Below, piece by piece: positions 30,000 through 42,300 of a stretch of 64,000 nt of DNA. Each line of letters opens with the position of its first letter. Positions within the stretch are counted from its first letter, which is position 1. This DNA comes from Hyphomicrobiales bacterium (lineage in GTDB: Bacteria > Pseudomonadota > Alphaproteobacteria > Rhizobiales > Beijerinckiaceae): the NCBI GenBank assembly GCA_027484655.1, contig JAIXSM010000003.1, positions 1 through 64,000 on the forward strand. The letters are read 5' to 3'. The translations under genes and the position numbers were made by a program. Below the pieces are notes generated by a model. That model was not told where the DNA came from. It ran no database searches and worked only from the letters and a program-made list of their open reading frames with translations.

Positions 30000-30761
30000 T
30001 CACGCGGCGTGCGCGACGTAATCGCGGTAGCCGTTCTTTTCGAGTTCGAGCGCCAGTTCCGGGCCGCCCGACTTCACGATGCGTCCATCAGCGAGCACGT
30101 GCACGGTGTCCGGCTTGATGTAATCGAGCAGTCGCTGATAGTGCGTGATGACAAGGAACCCGCGATCAGGCGAGCGCAATGCGTTCACGCCTTCCGCAAC
30201 GATGCGCAGCGCATCGATATCGAGGCCGGAGTCGGTCTCGTCCAGAATGGCGAACTTCGGCTCCAGCAGCACCATCTGCAGCACTTCCATGCGCTTCTTC
30301 TCGCCGCCGGAGAAACCGACATTGAGCGGCCGGCGCAGCATGTCCTGCTTGATGCCGAGCTTGTCGGCGGCGACGCGCACGCGCTTCATGAAATCCGGCG
30401 TGGAAAGCTCTTCCTCGCCGCGCTGCTTGCGCTGCGCGTTCATGGCGGCCTTGAGGAACGTCATCGTGGTGACGCCGGGAATTTCGAGCGGATACTGGAA
30501 CGCAAGGAACAGGCCCTTGGCCGCGCGCTCGTTAGCCTCGAGGCCCATCAGGCTCTCGCCGCCTAGCGTCACGTCGCCGCCCGTCACGTCATAGCCCTCG
30601 CGCCCTGCGAGCACATACGACAGCGTGGACTTGCCCGCGCCGTTCGGCCCCATGATGGCCGCCACTTCGCCCGGCTTCACGTTGAGCGAAAGGCCCTTGA
30701 TGATCTTCTTGTCGTCCACGTTCGCGTGGAGGTCGTTGATGGAGAGCATCTTATAACCCAT
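30000..30761 (-). CDS. sufC: Fe-S cluster assembly ATPase SufC
   Basis: MLSINDLHANVDDKKIIKGLSLNVKPGEVAAIMGPNGAGKSTLSYVLAG. Confidence 0.97.
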   Translation of the reverse strand: MGYKMLSINDLHANVDDKKIIKGLSLNVKPGEVAAIMGPNGAGKSTLSYVLAGREGYDVTGGDVTLGGESLMGLEANERAAKGLFLAFQYPLEIPGVTTMTFLKAAMNAQRKQRGEEELSTPDFMKRVRVAADKLGIKQDMLRRPLNVGFSGGEKKRMEVLQMVLLEPKFAILDETDSGLDIDALRIVAEGVNALRSPDRGFLVITHYQRLLDYIKPDTVHVLADGRIVKSGGPELALELEKNGYRDYVAHAA

Positions 30762-30798
30762 GTTCCGATTATGTAATGCGCCGCACCGGCGCTGAGAT

Positions 30799-31197
30799 CT
30801 AGATTTGAATGTGCGCTTTGACCTGCTCTCGCAGGGCGCGCAGCCGAACAAGCCAGTCGTGGACATCAGCGGCAGCCGGCGATGAGAGGCCGCCGCTCGG
30901 ATTGGGATACCGGTATCGCGTCGATGCAGCGCTCAGCGGATCGAAGGCGACGAAGGAGGATTTCAGGAGATGGTGATCCGGCAACAATTCGCACAAATAG
31001 CGAATGTTATGGCTCGGACCAGCGGCGATTCCCTCTTTCTCCAGCACGGCGCGCAACAGTTTCTCTACTGACTGCTGAACAAAATACGCTGCTTGCCTCG
31101 GAAGTGGCCCCGACAGCTTATCCGCGGCCTCGAACTCTTCCTGCGCGAGTTGCAGAAAGGAGGCGATCCGCGCGCGCTGCTGCGATTCCGCGGTCAT
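30799..31197 (-). CDS. HEPN domain-containing protein
   Basis: LQLAQEEFEAADKLSGPLPRQAAYFVQQSVEKLLRAVLEKEGI...HNIRYLCELLPD; C-terminal REQVKAH (R-x5-H). Confidence 0.85.
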   Translation of the reverse strand: MTAESQQRARIASFLQLAQEEFEAADKLSGPLPRQAAYFVQQSVEKLLRAVLEKEGIAAGPSHNIRYLCELLPDHHLLKSSFVAFDPLSAASTRYRYPNPSGGLSSPAAADVHDWLVRLRALREQVKAHIQI

Positions 31198-31555
31198 GAC
31201 TGGCCCGCCATATAGACACGCCGGCCCTCGCGCACGATCTGCGCGATGAACGACGTCGCCAACGCCAACCCATCCTGAAAGTCAGCCGCGGCGCAGGGAA
31301 CGATATCGCAACCAATGCGCAGGTCGCGCACGCACTTGTCGGCTACTTCGTAGTCGTCGGACCCAAAATGGCCTTCAGGCTTCGCAACGACAAGGATGTC
31401 GAAATCGCTGTCGGGACGCGCATTGCCGCGCGCACGACTTCCGAACAGCCAGACGGACTGAGGATCAAGCCCAGCAACAAGGCGCTCGACGAGTGCGCCG
31501 AGCGCGTCCTCTTGCGTCTTGAAGCCGCTGAGATTCGGGACGACAGCGCCGCCCA

Positions 31556-31556
<1 letters not shown>
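31194..31556 (-). CDS. MNT-type minimal nucleotidyltransferase
   Basis: VWLFGSRARGNARPDSDFDILVVAK: GSxARG...DSDFD catalytic motif; ATGA overlap with HEPN gene; GTG start at 31559 also possible. Confidence 0.88.
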
Positions 31557-33025
<1,469 letters not shown>

Positions 33026-33132
33026 AACCTTCTCCCCCTTGGCGGTTTCAAGGACCGCTGGTTGGACCAACTCCTACGCGCCGGTCGCCCGGCCCGATCA
33101 CCCGCGCGCCACAAGGCGCGCAAACCCAAATC

Positions 33133-34302
33133 TCACGCGGCGGCCCTGCGCCGCTCCAACACCCGGCCCGCAACCCGGGCGAACGCATCCGCGAACCGCT
33201 CCACGTCCGCGGCGCCGGTCGTGCGGCCCAGACTCACGCGCACCGCGCCAGTCGCTATATCGGGCGCTACCCCCATCGCGGCGAGGACGTGCGACGTCTT
33301 CACCTTGCCCGACGAACATGCGGAGCCCGACGACACCGCAAATCCCTCAAGATCCAGACCTATCAGCATGGTCGCAGCAGCCGCTCCCGGCGCAGCGACA
33401 GCGCTGGTGTTCGGCAGCCGCTCGACGTCCGCCGAGAACACGGTCAGGCCCGGAACGACCCGGACCAGCCGCGCTTCCAGATCATCCCGAAGCGCCGCCA
33501 GCCGAACCGCCTCAACGCCGCAGTTTCGGGCCGCCCACTCAGCGGCGACACCAAACGCGACGATCCCGGCCACATTCTCCGTGCCGGCCCGCATGCCGCG
33601 CTCCTGCCCGCCGCCGCGGACGAGACGTTCTTCGATATCTGCATCCCCCGACGCAAGCGCAAGTGCTCCCACGCCTTTTGGCCCACCAATCTTGTGGGCG
33701 GAGAGAATAATCGCGTCCGCGCCGAGCGGACCTGCCAGGCAGCTCATGCGCCCGGCCGCCTGCACGGCGTCGCACACCACCACGCCGCCCTTCGCATGGA
33801 CCATGTCCGCAGCGGCCCGCACGGGCTGGATGGCGCCGGTCTCGTTGTTGGCGGCCTGAAGCGCAAGCATCACCCGGGCGTCGCCCGCCTCATCCAGCAT
33901 CGCGGCCAACGCACACAGGTCAACCACGCCAGATGGCGTCAGCGGGACGACGCGCGTCTGTTCCGCCCGAAACCGGTGGCCTTCAAGCACGCATGCATGC
34001 TCGCCGGCGCTGATGAACAGCAGGTCGAGAGGCCGTTCCCCGGCCCGCGCGAACGTGGGCGAAAGCGCGAGATTGGCCGCCTCGGTGCCGCCGGACGTAA
34101 ACGTGACCCCGCCTGGGGAAACGCCGACCAGCGAGGCGATGCTGGCGCGCGCCTCCTCCACCAGGGCGCGGGCGCGGCGGCCTTCCGCATGGACCGACGA
34201 GGGGTTCCCGAACGCCTCCATAGCCTCGACCAACGCATCGCGCGCCGCCGGCAGAAGCGGCGACGTGGCGTTCCAGTCGAGATAGACGCGCTCGCGCGCC
34301 AT
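33133..34302 (-). CDS. Cysteine desulfurase (IscS/NifS-like), first gene of suf operon
   Basis: VYLDWNATSPLLPAARDAL...LSAHKIGGPKGVGAL...SSGSACSSGKVKTSHVL. Confidence 0.93.
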   Translation of the reverse strand: MARERVYLDWNATSPLLPAARDALVEAMEAFGNPSSVHAEGRRARALVEEARASIASLVGVSPGGVTFTSGGTEAANLALSPTFARAGERPLDLLFISAGEHACVLEGHRFRAEQTRVVPLTPSGVVDLCALAAMLDEAGDARVMLALQAANNETGAIQPVRAAADMVHAKGGVVVCDAVQAAGRMSCLAGPLGADAIILSAHKIGGPKGVGALALASGDADIEERLVRGGGQERGMRAGTENVAGIVAFGVAAEWAARNCGVEAVRLAALRDDLEARLVRVVPGLTVFSADVERLPNTSAVAAPGAAAATMLIGLDLEGFAVSSGSACSSGKVKTSHVLAAMGVAPDIATGAVRVSLGRTTGAADVERFADAFARVAGRVLERRRAAA

Positions 34303-34450
34303 GGCCGCACCTTTCACCCGGCGATAAGCCGGACCGCCTGAAAATCCTTGCGCTCGCGGGCGCCCCGCATGCTAGAAGCCTCGCGGCCCTTTGAACGCGT
34401 TCCTCATAGACGCCGCAACGTTCGAGCCGGGACACGCCCGGCTCTTCTAG

Positions 34451-34467
34451 TTTAGAATAATTCTAAC
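34451..34467. promoter_or_regulatory. ICE-box-like palindrome (candidate Irr site) upstream of suf operon
   Basis: TTTAGAATAATTCTAAC; perfect arms TTAGAAT/ATTCTAA around central A in an otherwise GC-rich intergenic region. Confidence 0.65.
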
Positions 34468-34574
34468 AGTTATTCTGAACCGTCGCGGCCCCCAAGTCAA
34501 GGAAAGCGGCTCTTTTCACGGGGCGAACGGCTCGCGCGCGACACGGTGTTTGCGCCAAACTCTTGGGAGTCACG

Positions 34575-35270
34575 ATGCCTGAAGTCATCTTCGCCGGACC
34601 TGCGGGACGCCTCGAAGGCCGCTTCCATCCGTCGAAGCAGCGCGGCGCGCCGATTGCGGTCATCCTGCATCCGCACCCGCAATTTGGCGGGACGATGAAC
34701 AACCAGATCGTCTATCAGCTCTATTACGCCTTTGCGGAGCGCGGGTTCTCGGTGCTGCGCTTCAATTTCCGCGGCGTGGGCCGCAGTCAGGGGTCGTTCG
34801 ACCATGGCGCCGGCGAACTCTCGGACGCGGCAGCCGCACTCGACTGGGTGCAGTCCATCAGTCCGGACGCGCGCGCCTGCTGGATCGCCGGCGCATCCTT
34901 CGGGTCGTGGATTGGCATGCAGCTGCTCATGCGCCGCCCGGAGATCGAGGGCTTCATCTCCATTGCGCCGCCGGCGAACCGCTTTGACTTCTCGTTCCTC
35001 GCGCCCTGCCCGTCATCCGGTCTGTTCGTCCACGGCGATCAGGACCGCGTGGCGCCGCTGAAGGAGGTTATGGGTCTCATTGAAAAGCTGAAGACCCAGA
35101 GGGGCATCGTGATCGAGCACGCGGTGATTCCCGGCGCCAACCACTTCTTCGAGAACTGCATCGACGACCTGATCGCGGAGGTTGGGGCCTACCTTGATCG
35201 CCGCCTCGACAATCCGCCCAAGCGCCCAACCCCTGCGAAAGCCCTCAAGGGACCGGCCACGGACGCTTGA
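34575..35270 (+). CDS. Alpha/beta hydrolase
   Basis: VILHPHPQFGGTMNNQIVYQLYYAFAERGFSVLRFNFRGVGRSQG...GASFGSWIGMQL. Confidence 0.92.
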   Translation: MPEVIFAGPAGRLEGRFHPSKQRGAPIAVILHPHPQFGGTMNNQIVYQLYYAFAERGFSVLRFNFRGVGRSQGSFDHGAGELSDAAAALDWVQSISPDARACWIAGASFGSWIGMQLLMRRPEIEGFISIAPPANRFDFSFLAPCPSSGLFVHGDQDRVAPLKEVMGLIEKLKTQRGIVIEHAVIPGANHFFENCIDDLIAEVGAYLDRRLDNPPKRPTPAKALKGPATDA

Positions 35271-35300
35271 CGTCCAGACCGGTGCAACCAACGCCCGTCG

Positions 35301-35843
35301 TCACGCCATCAGCGCGGTGACGGGCGACGCGCCGTCGATAATCGGGAGCACCGTGCGCTTGAGGTGTTCGCGGGTGAGCGGCCCGCGCACCACGTGAATG
35401 ATCTGGCGCCCCGGGTCCAGCACGACCGTGCTCGGCGCCTCGCGCACGCCGAGCTGGCGCTCCACCCGGCCGTCGGGATCAAACCCCAGCGCGTCGTAGG
35501 GATTGCCTACCCGGGCGATGAAATCCCGGGCCGCGGCCTCGCTGTCCCGCACGAAGACGCCGGCGATCTGGAATCGCGGGTCACCCCTCAACTCGAGCCA
35601 CATGGCGACCTCGTCCGCGCATTCGGGTCGCCAACTGGCGAGCGCGTGGATCACGGTCACCGACCCCTCCAGTTGCGCGAAGCGAAAGCCTTTCACAGGC
35701 GCCCCTGAAGCATGGAACGCGCCCGCCAACGGAGGAACGTCCAGCGCCTCCAGCCCGTCGATAGGGTCACTGAACCAGGACGCCGCGGCGACAGCGGCAG
35801 CGGGGGGCGCAAGCAGGAAAAACCGGCGATTGATGGGGGCCAC
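35301..35843 (-). CDS. CcmG/DsbE-like thioredoxin-fold protein lacking one active-site Cys
   Basis: Signal/anchor; VTVIHALASWRPECADEVAMWLEL...; monothiol SWRPEC. Confidence 0.75.
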   Translation of the reverse strand: MAPINRRFFLLAPPAAAVAAASWFSDPIDGLEALDVPPLAGAFHASGAPVKGFRFAQLEGSVTVIHALASWRPECADEVAMWLELRGDPRFQIAGVFVRDSEAAARDFIARVGNPYDALGFDPDGRVERQLGVREAPSTVVLDPGRQIIHVVRGPLTREHLKRTVLPIIDGASPVTALMA

Positions 35844-35915
35844 GGCGCGTCTCCTTGAACGCCGCGCACCTTACTGGTAAAGCCCAAGCCGCTCTAGCGA
35901 ATGGTTTACAAATGG

Positions 35916-37037
35916 TTAACCTGGCAGGCCCAGGCGAGGACGACTGACGACGCCGCCCGTCATCGGCGCCGGCGCGCCGGTGGTGGTGGGATAGGTGAGC
36001 GGCAAGCCTTCCAGCGCGCGGACCGCAAGGTAGGCGAAGGCTTGCGCCTCCATGGCGTCTCCATCCCAGCCGCAGCTCCGCGCCGCGTCCACCGGGCAGG
36101 CGAGGGAATCCGCCAGCATTTTCATCAGCGTCGGGTTGCGGGCCCCGCCGCCGCACACAACCGCCCGGCGCGGGCGAGCGGGCAAGTGCTCCAGAGCGCG
36201 GGCCGTGGCGCGGGCGGTGAAGGCTGTCAGGGTGGCGGCCGCGTCATCGGTTGCGAGCCCGTCCACGGCGGCGCGGGAAAATGCATTCCGGTCGAGGGAT
36301 TTGGGCGGGGTTCGCTCAAAAAACGAATGCGTCAGCAGGTCCGCAAGCGCCGCCTCATTCACCAGCCCGCGCGCGGCGGCCTCCCCGTCCCGATCCATGG
36401 CGACGCCGGTCCGCTCCAGCATCAGGTCGTCGATCAGCGCGTTCGCGGGGCCTGTGTCAAACGCGATGGGCTCGCCATCGCCCGGCACGTAGGTGACGTT
36501 GGCGACCCCCCCCAGATTGACCACCAGCGCCGGCGTTTCGACGCCCGCCGCCCGCACCAGCGCCCGGTGCCACACGGGAACAAGCGGCGCTCCCTGCCCG
36601 CCGGCGGCCACATCGGCCGCACGCATGTCCCAGACGACGGTGAGGCCAAGGGCGGCGGCCAGCGCGGCGCCGTCGCCGATCTGGATGGTGAGCCGCTGCT
36701 GCGGCTTGTGCAGGACCGTCTGCCCGTGGAAGCCGAGCACGTCGATTGCCGCGCGATCGAGCCGGTGCTCGGCGATGAACGCGTCCACTGCCTCCGCGTG
36801 GCGGGCGGTGACGAGGCGCTCCGCCTCCCCCACCCGGCCCGGGCGGGCGGCGCGGTCCGTCAGCACAGCGCCCTCATCGAGCGCGGCGCGCAACAGGGCG
36901 CGCTCGGCGCCGGCATAGGGGTAGAAGCTCGCGGGGCCTGTTCGCGAGCGGCTGCGGCCGTCCGTCTCCACAAGGGCGACGTCGATCCCGTCCATGGACG
37001 TGCCGCTCATGAGGCCAATGGCGCGATACAGGTGCAT
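35916..37037 (-). CDS. anmK: Anhydro-N-acetylmuramic acid kinase
   Basis: [22 protein letters not shown]...[14 protein letters not shown]...[13 protein letters not shown]. Confidence 0.95.
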   Translation of the reverse strand: MHLYRAIGLMSGTSMDGIDVALVETDGRSRSRTGPASFYPYAGAERALLRAALDEGAVLTDRAARPGRVGEAERLVTARHAEAVDAFIAEHRLDRAAIDVLGFHGQTVLHKPQQRLTIQIGDGAALAAALGLTVVWDMRAADVAAGGQGAPLVPVWHRALVRAAGVETPALVVNLGGVANVTYVPGDGEPIAFDTGPANALIDDLMLERTGVAMDRDGEAAARGLVNEAALADLLTHSFFERTPPKSLDRNAFSRAAVDGLATDDAAATLTAFTARATARALEHLPARPRRAVVCGGGARNPTLMKMLADSLACPVDAARSCGWDGDAMEAQAFAYLAVRALEGLPLTYPTTTGAPAPMTGGVVSRPRLGLPG

Positions 37038-37113
37038 TGTGCGTCTCCGGGGGCACAATAGCACGCGAACTGGACCGCGAGCATTCTGGACCGCGAGCGT
37101 CCCCGCTCGCCAG

Positions 37114-37222
37114 ATGGAGCCAATGCGCGCGAGAACGCGCGCGGTCCAGTATGGCGCCAATGCGCGCGAGGACGCGCGCGGTCCAGTATGGAGCCAATGC
37201 GCGCGAGGACGCGCGGTCCACT
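37114..37222. repeat. Three tandem copies of a 37-bp repeat
   Basis: ATGGMGCCAATGCGCGCGAGRACGCGCGCGGTCCAGT at 37114, 37151 and 37188 (third copy has a 2-bp deletion). Confidence 0.9.
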
Positions 37223-37453
37223 AAGGCCCCGTCATTCCGGCAACGGGGCCAGTTCCAATGTGCTCCACATTCCCGGGACGCGCGCAGCGCGGACCCTGGA
37301 CCCAGTCACGCGCAGCCCATGGGCCCCGGATCGCCTGCGGCGTCCGGGGAAGTGGAAAAAGTCGCCAGCGGGAGAACGCGCGCGGTCCCCCCCCTCGGTT
37401 GCGCCAGCGCGCAGCCTCTTCTAAACCACGGGCCAATCTGGAAAGGCCCGCCC

Positions 37454-38701
37454 ATGACCGTCGCGTTCTCCCCAAAATCCGATTTCCTGCGCGTGCTCAT
37501 CGAGCGCGGCTTCGTGCATCAGTGCTCTGATTTCGCCGGGCTGGACGAAAAGGCGCTGGCGGGCGGGCTGACGGCCTACATCGGCTTCGACTGCACGGCG
37601 CCTTCGCTGCACGTGGGCTCCATGCTGCCCATCATGATGCTGCGCTGGCTGCAAAAAACCGGCGGCAAACCCATCGCGCTGATGGGCGGCGGCACAACGC
37701 GCGTGGGCGACCCCTCTGGCAAGGACGAGGCGCGCAAGCTGCTCACCATCGAGCAGATCGAGCAGAACAAGGACGGCATCCGTCAGGTGTTCGACAAGTT
37801 TCTCGATTTTCAGTCCGGCGCGATCATGATCGACAACGCGGAGTGGCTGACGAAACTCAATTACATCGACTTTCTGCGCGACGTCGGCCGCCACTTCTCG
37901 GTCAACCGCATGATGTCCATGGACTCCGTGAAGATGCGGCTGGAGCGCGATCAGGAGCTGTCGTTCATCGAGTTCAACTACATGTGCCTGCAGGCCTATG
38001 ATTTCGTCGAGATCAACCGCCGATATGGCTGCCTGCTGCAGATGGGCGGCTCCGACCAGTGGGGCAACATCGTCACCGGCATCGATCTGGGCCGGCGCAT
38101 GGGCGCGCCGCAGTTGTACGCCCTCACCGCGCCGCTGCTCACCACCGCGTCGGGCGCCAAGATGGGCAAGACCGCCGCCGGCGCCGTGTGGCTGAACGCC
38201 GACATGCTGGCGCCCTACGGCTACTGGCAGTTCTGGCGCAATACGGAGGACAGCGACGTGGGCCGCTTCCTGCGCCTGTTCACCGAACTGCCACTGGATG
38301 AAATCGCCCGGCTCGAGGCGCTCGGCGGCGCGGAGATCAACGAGGCGAAAAAGGTTCTGGCCAACGAGGCCACCGCCATGCTGCACGGCCGCGAGGCGGC
38401 GGAGACCGCCGCCGAAACCGCGCGCAAGACGTTTGAGGAAGGCGTGCTGGCTGACAGCCTGCCCACCGTCGCCCTGCCCGCCTCCGAGGCGATTGGCATG
38501 GGCGTGCTCACCGCGTTCGTGCGCGCGGGCCTCGTCGCCTCCACCGGCGAGGCGAGGCGCCAGATCAAGGGCGGCGGGCTGCGGCTGAACGACGACGCTG
38601 TGGCCGACGAACGCGCAGCCCTTGTCGCGGGCGACTTCCGCGACGGGGTCGCGAAACTGTCGCTGGGCAAGAAAAAGCACGTGCTGCTGAAGGCGGAGTG
38701 A
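37454..38701 (+). CDS. tyrS: Tyrosine--tRNA ligase
   Basis: [78 protein letters not shown]. Confidence 0.97.
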   Translation: MTVAFSPKSDFLRVLIERGFVHQCSDFAGLDEKALAGGLTAYIGFDCTAPSLHVGSMLPIMMLRWLQKTGGKPIALMGGGTTRVGDPSGKDEARKLLTIEQIEQNKDGIRQVFDKFLDFQSGAIMIDNAEWLTKLNYIDFLRDVGRHFSVNRMMSMDSVKMRLERDQELSFIEFNYMCLQAYDFVEINRRYGCLLQMGGSDQWGNIVTGIDLGRRMGAPQLYALTAPLLTTASGAKMGKTAAGAVWLNADMLAPYGYWQFWRNTEDSDVGRFLRLFTELPLDEIARLEALGGAEINEAKKVLANEATAMLHGREAAETAAETARKTFEEGVLADSLPTVALPASEAIGMGVLTAFVRAGLVASTGEARRQIKGGGLRLNDDAVADERAALVAGDFRDGVAKLSLGKKKHVLLKAE

Positions 38702-38734
38702 GAGGGGCCAAGTGCCCCTCCCCTGCGCCATCCA

Positions 38735-39262
38735 CTATCAGGTCTCTGTGTAATTAAGCACAAAGCAACGTGCGCGAATCCCTCTCCCATGAAGTGGGAG
38801 AGGGTGGTTTGCAACGCAAACCGGGTGGGGGTTTTCACCATCGAACGCATAGCGCCTGTGACCTGCCGTGGATGCCGGCCGTCGCCGGCATGACGGGGCA
38901 GGCGCCGCGCATAGATCAACAACGTCGGTAAGTTTTCTGCGCATTAAAGACGCGAAAAGCGCCCGCGCCGCAGGCGCGTCATGCCGGCGACGGCCGGCAT
39001 CCACGAGAGGCAAAGGGCCGCCCGCTGGCGACCGCCCCCACCCCGGCGCCATCCGGCGCCGACCCTCCCCCGCTAAAGCGGGAGAGGGATGCTCACGACC
39101 ATCATCGAGCGTGTATAATGAGGCGCAAAGCAACGTGCGCAAAACCCTCTCCTGTGGGAGAGGGTGGTTTGCAAAGCAAACCGGGTGAGGGTTTTCCGAA
39201 GCTCCGAACGCATAGCGCCTGTGACCTGCCGTGGATGCCGGGCGTCGCCGGCATGACGATCG
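38735..39262. repeat. Mosaic intergenic repeat region (inverted relative to 47.2/48.9 kb copies)
   Basis: GTGTAATTAAGCACAAAGCAACGTGCGCG..CCCTCTCC..GGTTTGCAACGCAAACCGGGTGGGGGTTTT and a second related copy at about 39110-39262; CCCCACCCCGGCGCCATCCGGCGCCGACCCTCCCCCGC at about 39037-39080. Confidence 0.8.
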
Positions 39263-39350
39263 CGGGTTCGAGGAAGCATACTATAAAAAAAACCCGGGAG
39301 GCTCTCACCCCCCGGGCTCAATACTTTCACAAACTAACGTTACTTAAGCC

Positions 39351-42300
39351 TCACGAACACCCGGTCGTGGACCCGCACGTGTCGCACTTGAGGCACGTGC
39401 CGTTGCGCACGAGCGTAAAGTTCTGGCACTCGGGGCAGGCTTCGCCCACATAACCCTTCATGCGTGCTTCCGCCCGCTTGTCGGCCATGGCGTCGCGGGC
39501 GCCGGTCGCGACAGCGCCGGCCACACTTCCCGCCGCCTGCCAGTTCAGCGCCTCGACGCTGGTCGAGCCGTCGTCGTGGAAGCCGGTGGTGCGCACGGCG
39601 CCGGTCTGCGCGTAAGAAGTCACCTCCCCGGGGCCATGGGTGCCCGTGCCCTGAATGAGCATCAGCTTGTCGTGCTTGCCGCGCACAAAGCCCGACGAGA
39701 CGAACGGCGTCGCAGCCTCCGGCGCGCGGCTCTGCTGCTCGCCCTTGCCGATCACGGTGCCGCCGATCTCTGAAGGATCGATGTGCGCCAGATCGTTGCG
39801 GCCGAGGTAGGAGATGGCCAGCTCGCGGAACACGTAGTCGAGAATCGACGTAGCGTTCTTGATCGCGTCGTTGCCCTGCACGAGGCCCGCCGGCTCGAAG
39901 CGCGTGAACGTGAACGCGTCCACGTACTCCTCCAGCGGCACGCCGTATTGCAAGCCCACCGAAATCGCGATGGCGAAGTTGTTCATCAACGAGCGGAAGG
40001 CGGCGCCTTCCTTGTGCATGTCGATGAAGATCTCGCCGATGCGCCCATCCATGTACTCGCCGGTGCGCAGGTACACCTTGTGCCCGCCCACCACGGCTTT
40101 CTGCGTATAGCCCTTGCGACGGTCGGGAAGGCGCTCGCGCTCGCGGGTGCGCTCGATGCGCTCCACAATGCGCTCGACGATCTTTTCCGCCACCTGCGCC
40201 GTGCGCGCAGCGTTGGGCATGGAGATGAGCTGCTCCACCGCATCCTCTTCCTCGTCGTCCTCATCAGAGATGAGCTGCGAGTTCAACGGCTGCGACAGCT
40301 TTGAGCCGTCGCGGTAGAGCGCGTTCGCCTTGAGTCCCAGACGCCAGGACAGCATGTAGGCGTCCTTGCAATCCTCGACGGTGGCGTCGTTGGGCATGTT
40401 GATGGTCTTCGAAATCGCGCCCGTGATGAACGGCTGCGCGGCGGCGAGCATCCGGATGTGGCTTTCCACGGAGAGATAGCGCTTGCCCGTGCGGCCGCAC
40501 GGATTGGCGCAATCGAACACGTGGTAGTGCTCCACTTTCAGGTGCGGCGCGCCTTCCAGCGTCATCGCCCCGCACACGTGGGTGTTCGCAGCCTCGATCT
40601 CGGCGCGCGAGAAGCCAAGGAACGGCAGCAGTTCGAAGGACGGATCCTCCAGCTTCTCCGCCGGAACTTTAAGCGTCTGGGTGAGGAAGTCCTCGCCCAG
40701 CGACCACTTGTTGAACACGAACTTGATGTCGAAGGCGCCCGCGAGCGTCTTCTCAAGCCCTTCGAGCTTCTCATCGGTGAAGCCGCGCGCCCGCAGCGTG
40801 GCGTGGTTCACGCCCGGCGCCTGACGCATGCTCGCATGGCCCACCGCGTAGGCCTCGATCTCGGCGATCTCGGACGGGCGATAGCCCAGCACGCGCAACG
40901 CCTCGGGCACCGCGCGGTTGATGATCTTGAAGTAGCCGCCGCCGGCAAGCTTCTTGAACTTCACCAGCGCGAAGTCCGGCTCGATGCCCGTGGTGTCGCA
41001 GTCCATCACCAGGCCGATGGTGCCGGTGGGCGCCACGACGGTGGTCTGCGCGTTGCGGTAGCCGTTCTGCTCACCGCCGGCGAGCGCGCGGTCCCAGGCA
41101 GCCTTCGAGCGGGCGGACAGATCGGCGCCGTTCTCGCCCAGCTTGTCCAGAGTCGCGTGGTCGAGCGCCACCGGCAGCACGGAGAGCTTCTCATACCCCT
41201 CGGTCTGGCCATGCGCCGCGCGGCGATGGTTGCGGATGACGCGCAGCATGTGCGCGGCGTTGGGCTTGTACTCGGGGAAAGGCCCAAGCTCCTTCGCGAT
41301 CTCCGAAGAGGTCTCGTAGCACACGCCGGTCATGATGGCGGTGAGCGCAGCAGTAATCGCGCGGCCCTCCTCGGAGTCATAGCCCAGACCCGACGACATG
41401 AGCAGGCCGCCCACGTTGGCGTAGCCCAGCCCCAGCGTGCGGTAGTCGTACGACAGGCGCGCAATTTCCTTGGAGGGGAACTGCGCCATCATCACCGCGA
41501 TTTCGAGCACCAGCGTCCACAGGCGCACGGCGTGCTCGTAGGCGGCGAGGTCGTAGCGGCCGGTCTGCGCGTCGCGGAACTGCAGCAGGTTCAGCGAGGC
41601 GAGATTGCACGCGGTGTCGTCAAGGAACATGTACTCCGAGCAGGGGTTCGATGCGATGATCGGACCCGACGCCGGGCACGTGTGCCAGTCGTTGATGGTG
41701 GTGTGGTACTGGATGCCGGGATCGGCAGACGCCCAGGCGGCGTAGCCGATCTTCTCCCACAGGTCGCGGGCCTTCAGGGTCTTGTGGACCTTGCCGTCCG
41801 TGCGGCGGTTCAGCTTCCAGTCGGCGTCGCGCTCGACGGCGCGCAGGAATTCGTCCGTCACGCGCACGGAGTTGTTCGAGTTCTGGCCCGAAACCGTCAG
41901 GTAGGCCTCCGAATCCCAGTCTGTGTCGTAGGTGTCGAACTGGATGTCCGTGTAGCCCTGCCGCCCGAACTGGATCACGCGCTTGATGTAGTTGTCCGGC
42001 ACGCTGTCGCGGCGAGCGAGCTTGATCGCCTTCTTCAGCGCCGGGTTCTTCTCCGGGTTGAAGCAATCGTCGCCAGAACCCTCGCAGTTCACGCAGGCCT
42101 TCATGATGGCCTTCATGTGCTTCTTGACGATCTTGGAGCCGGTGACGAGGGAGGCGACCTTCTCCTCCTCCTTCACCTTCCAGCCGATGTAGGCCTCGAT
42201 GTCCGGATGGTCGGCGTCAACCACGACCATCTTGGCGGCGCGGCGCGTGGTGCCGCCAGACTTGATGGCGCCGGCGGCGCGATCGCCAATCTTGAGGAAA

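Noticed and set aside
37114-37222. Possible CRISPR array
   Set aside because: Three 37-bp units are directly adjacent with no spacers and no cas genes nearby
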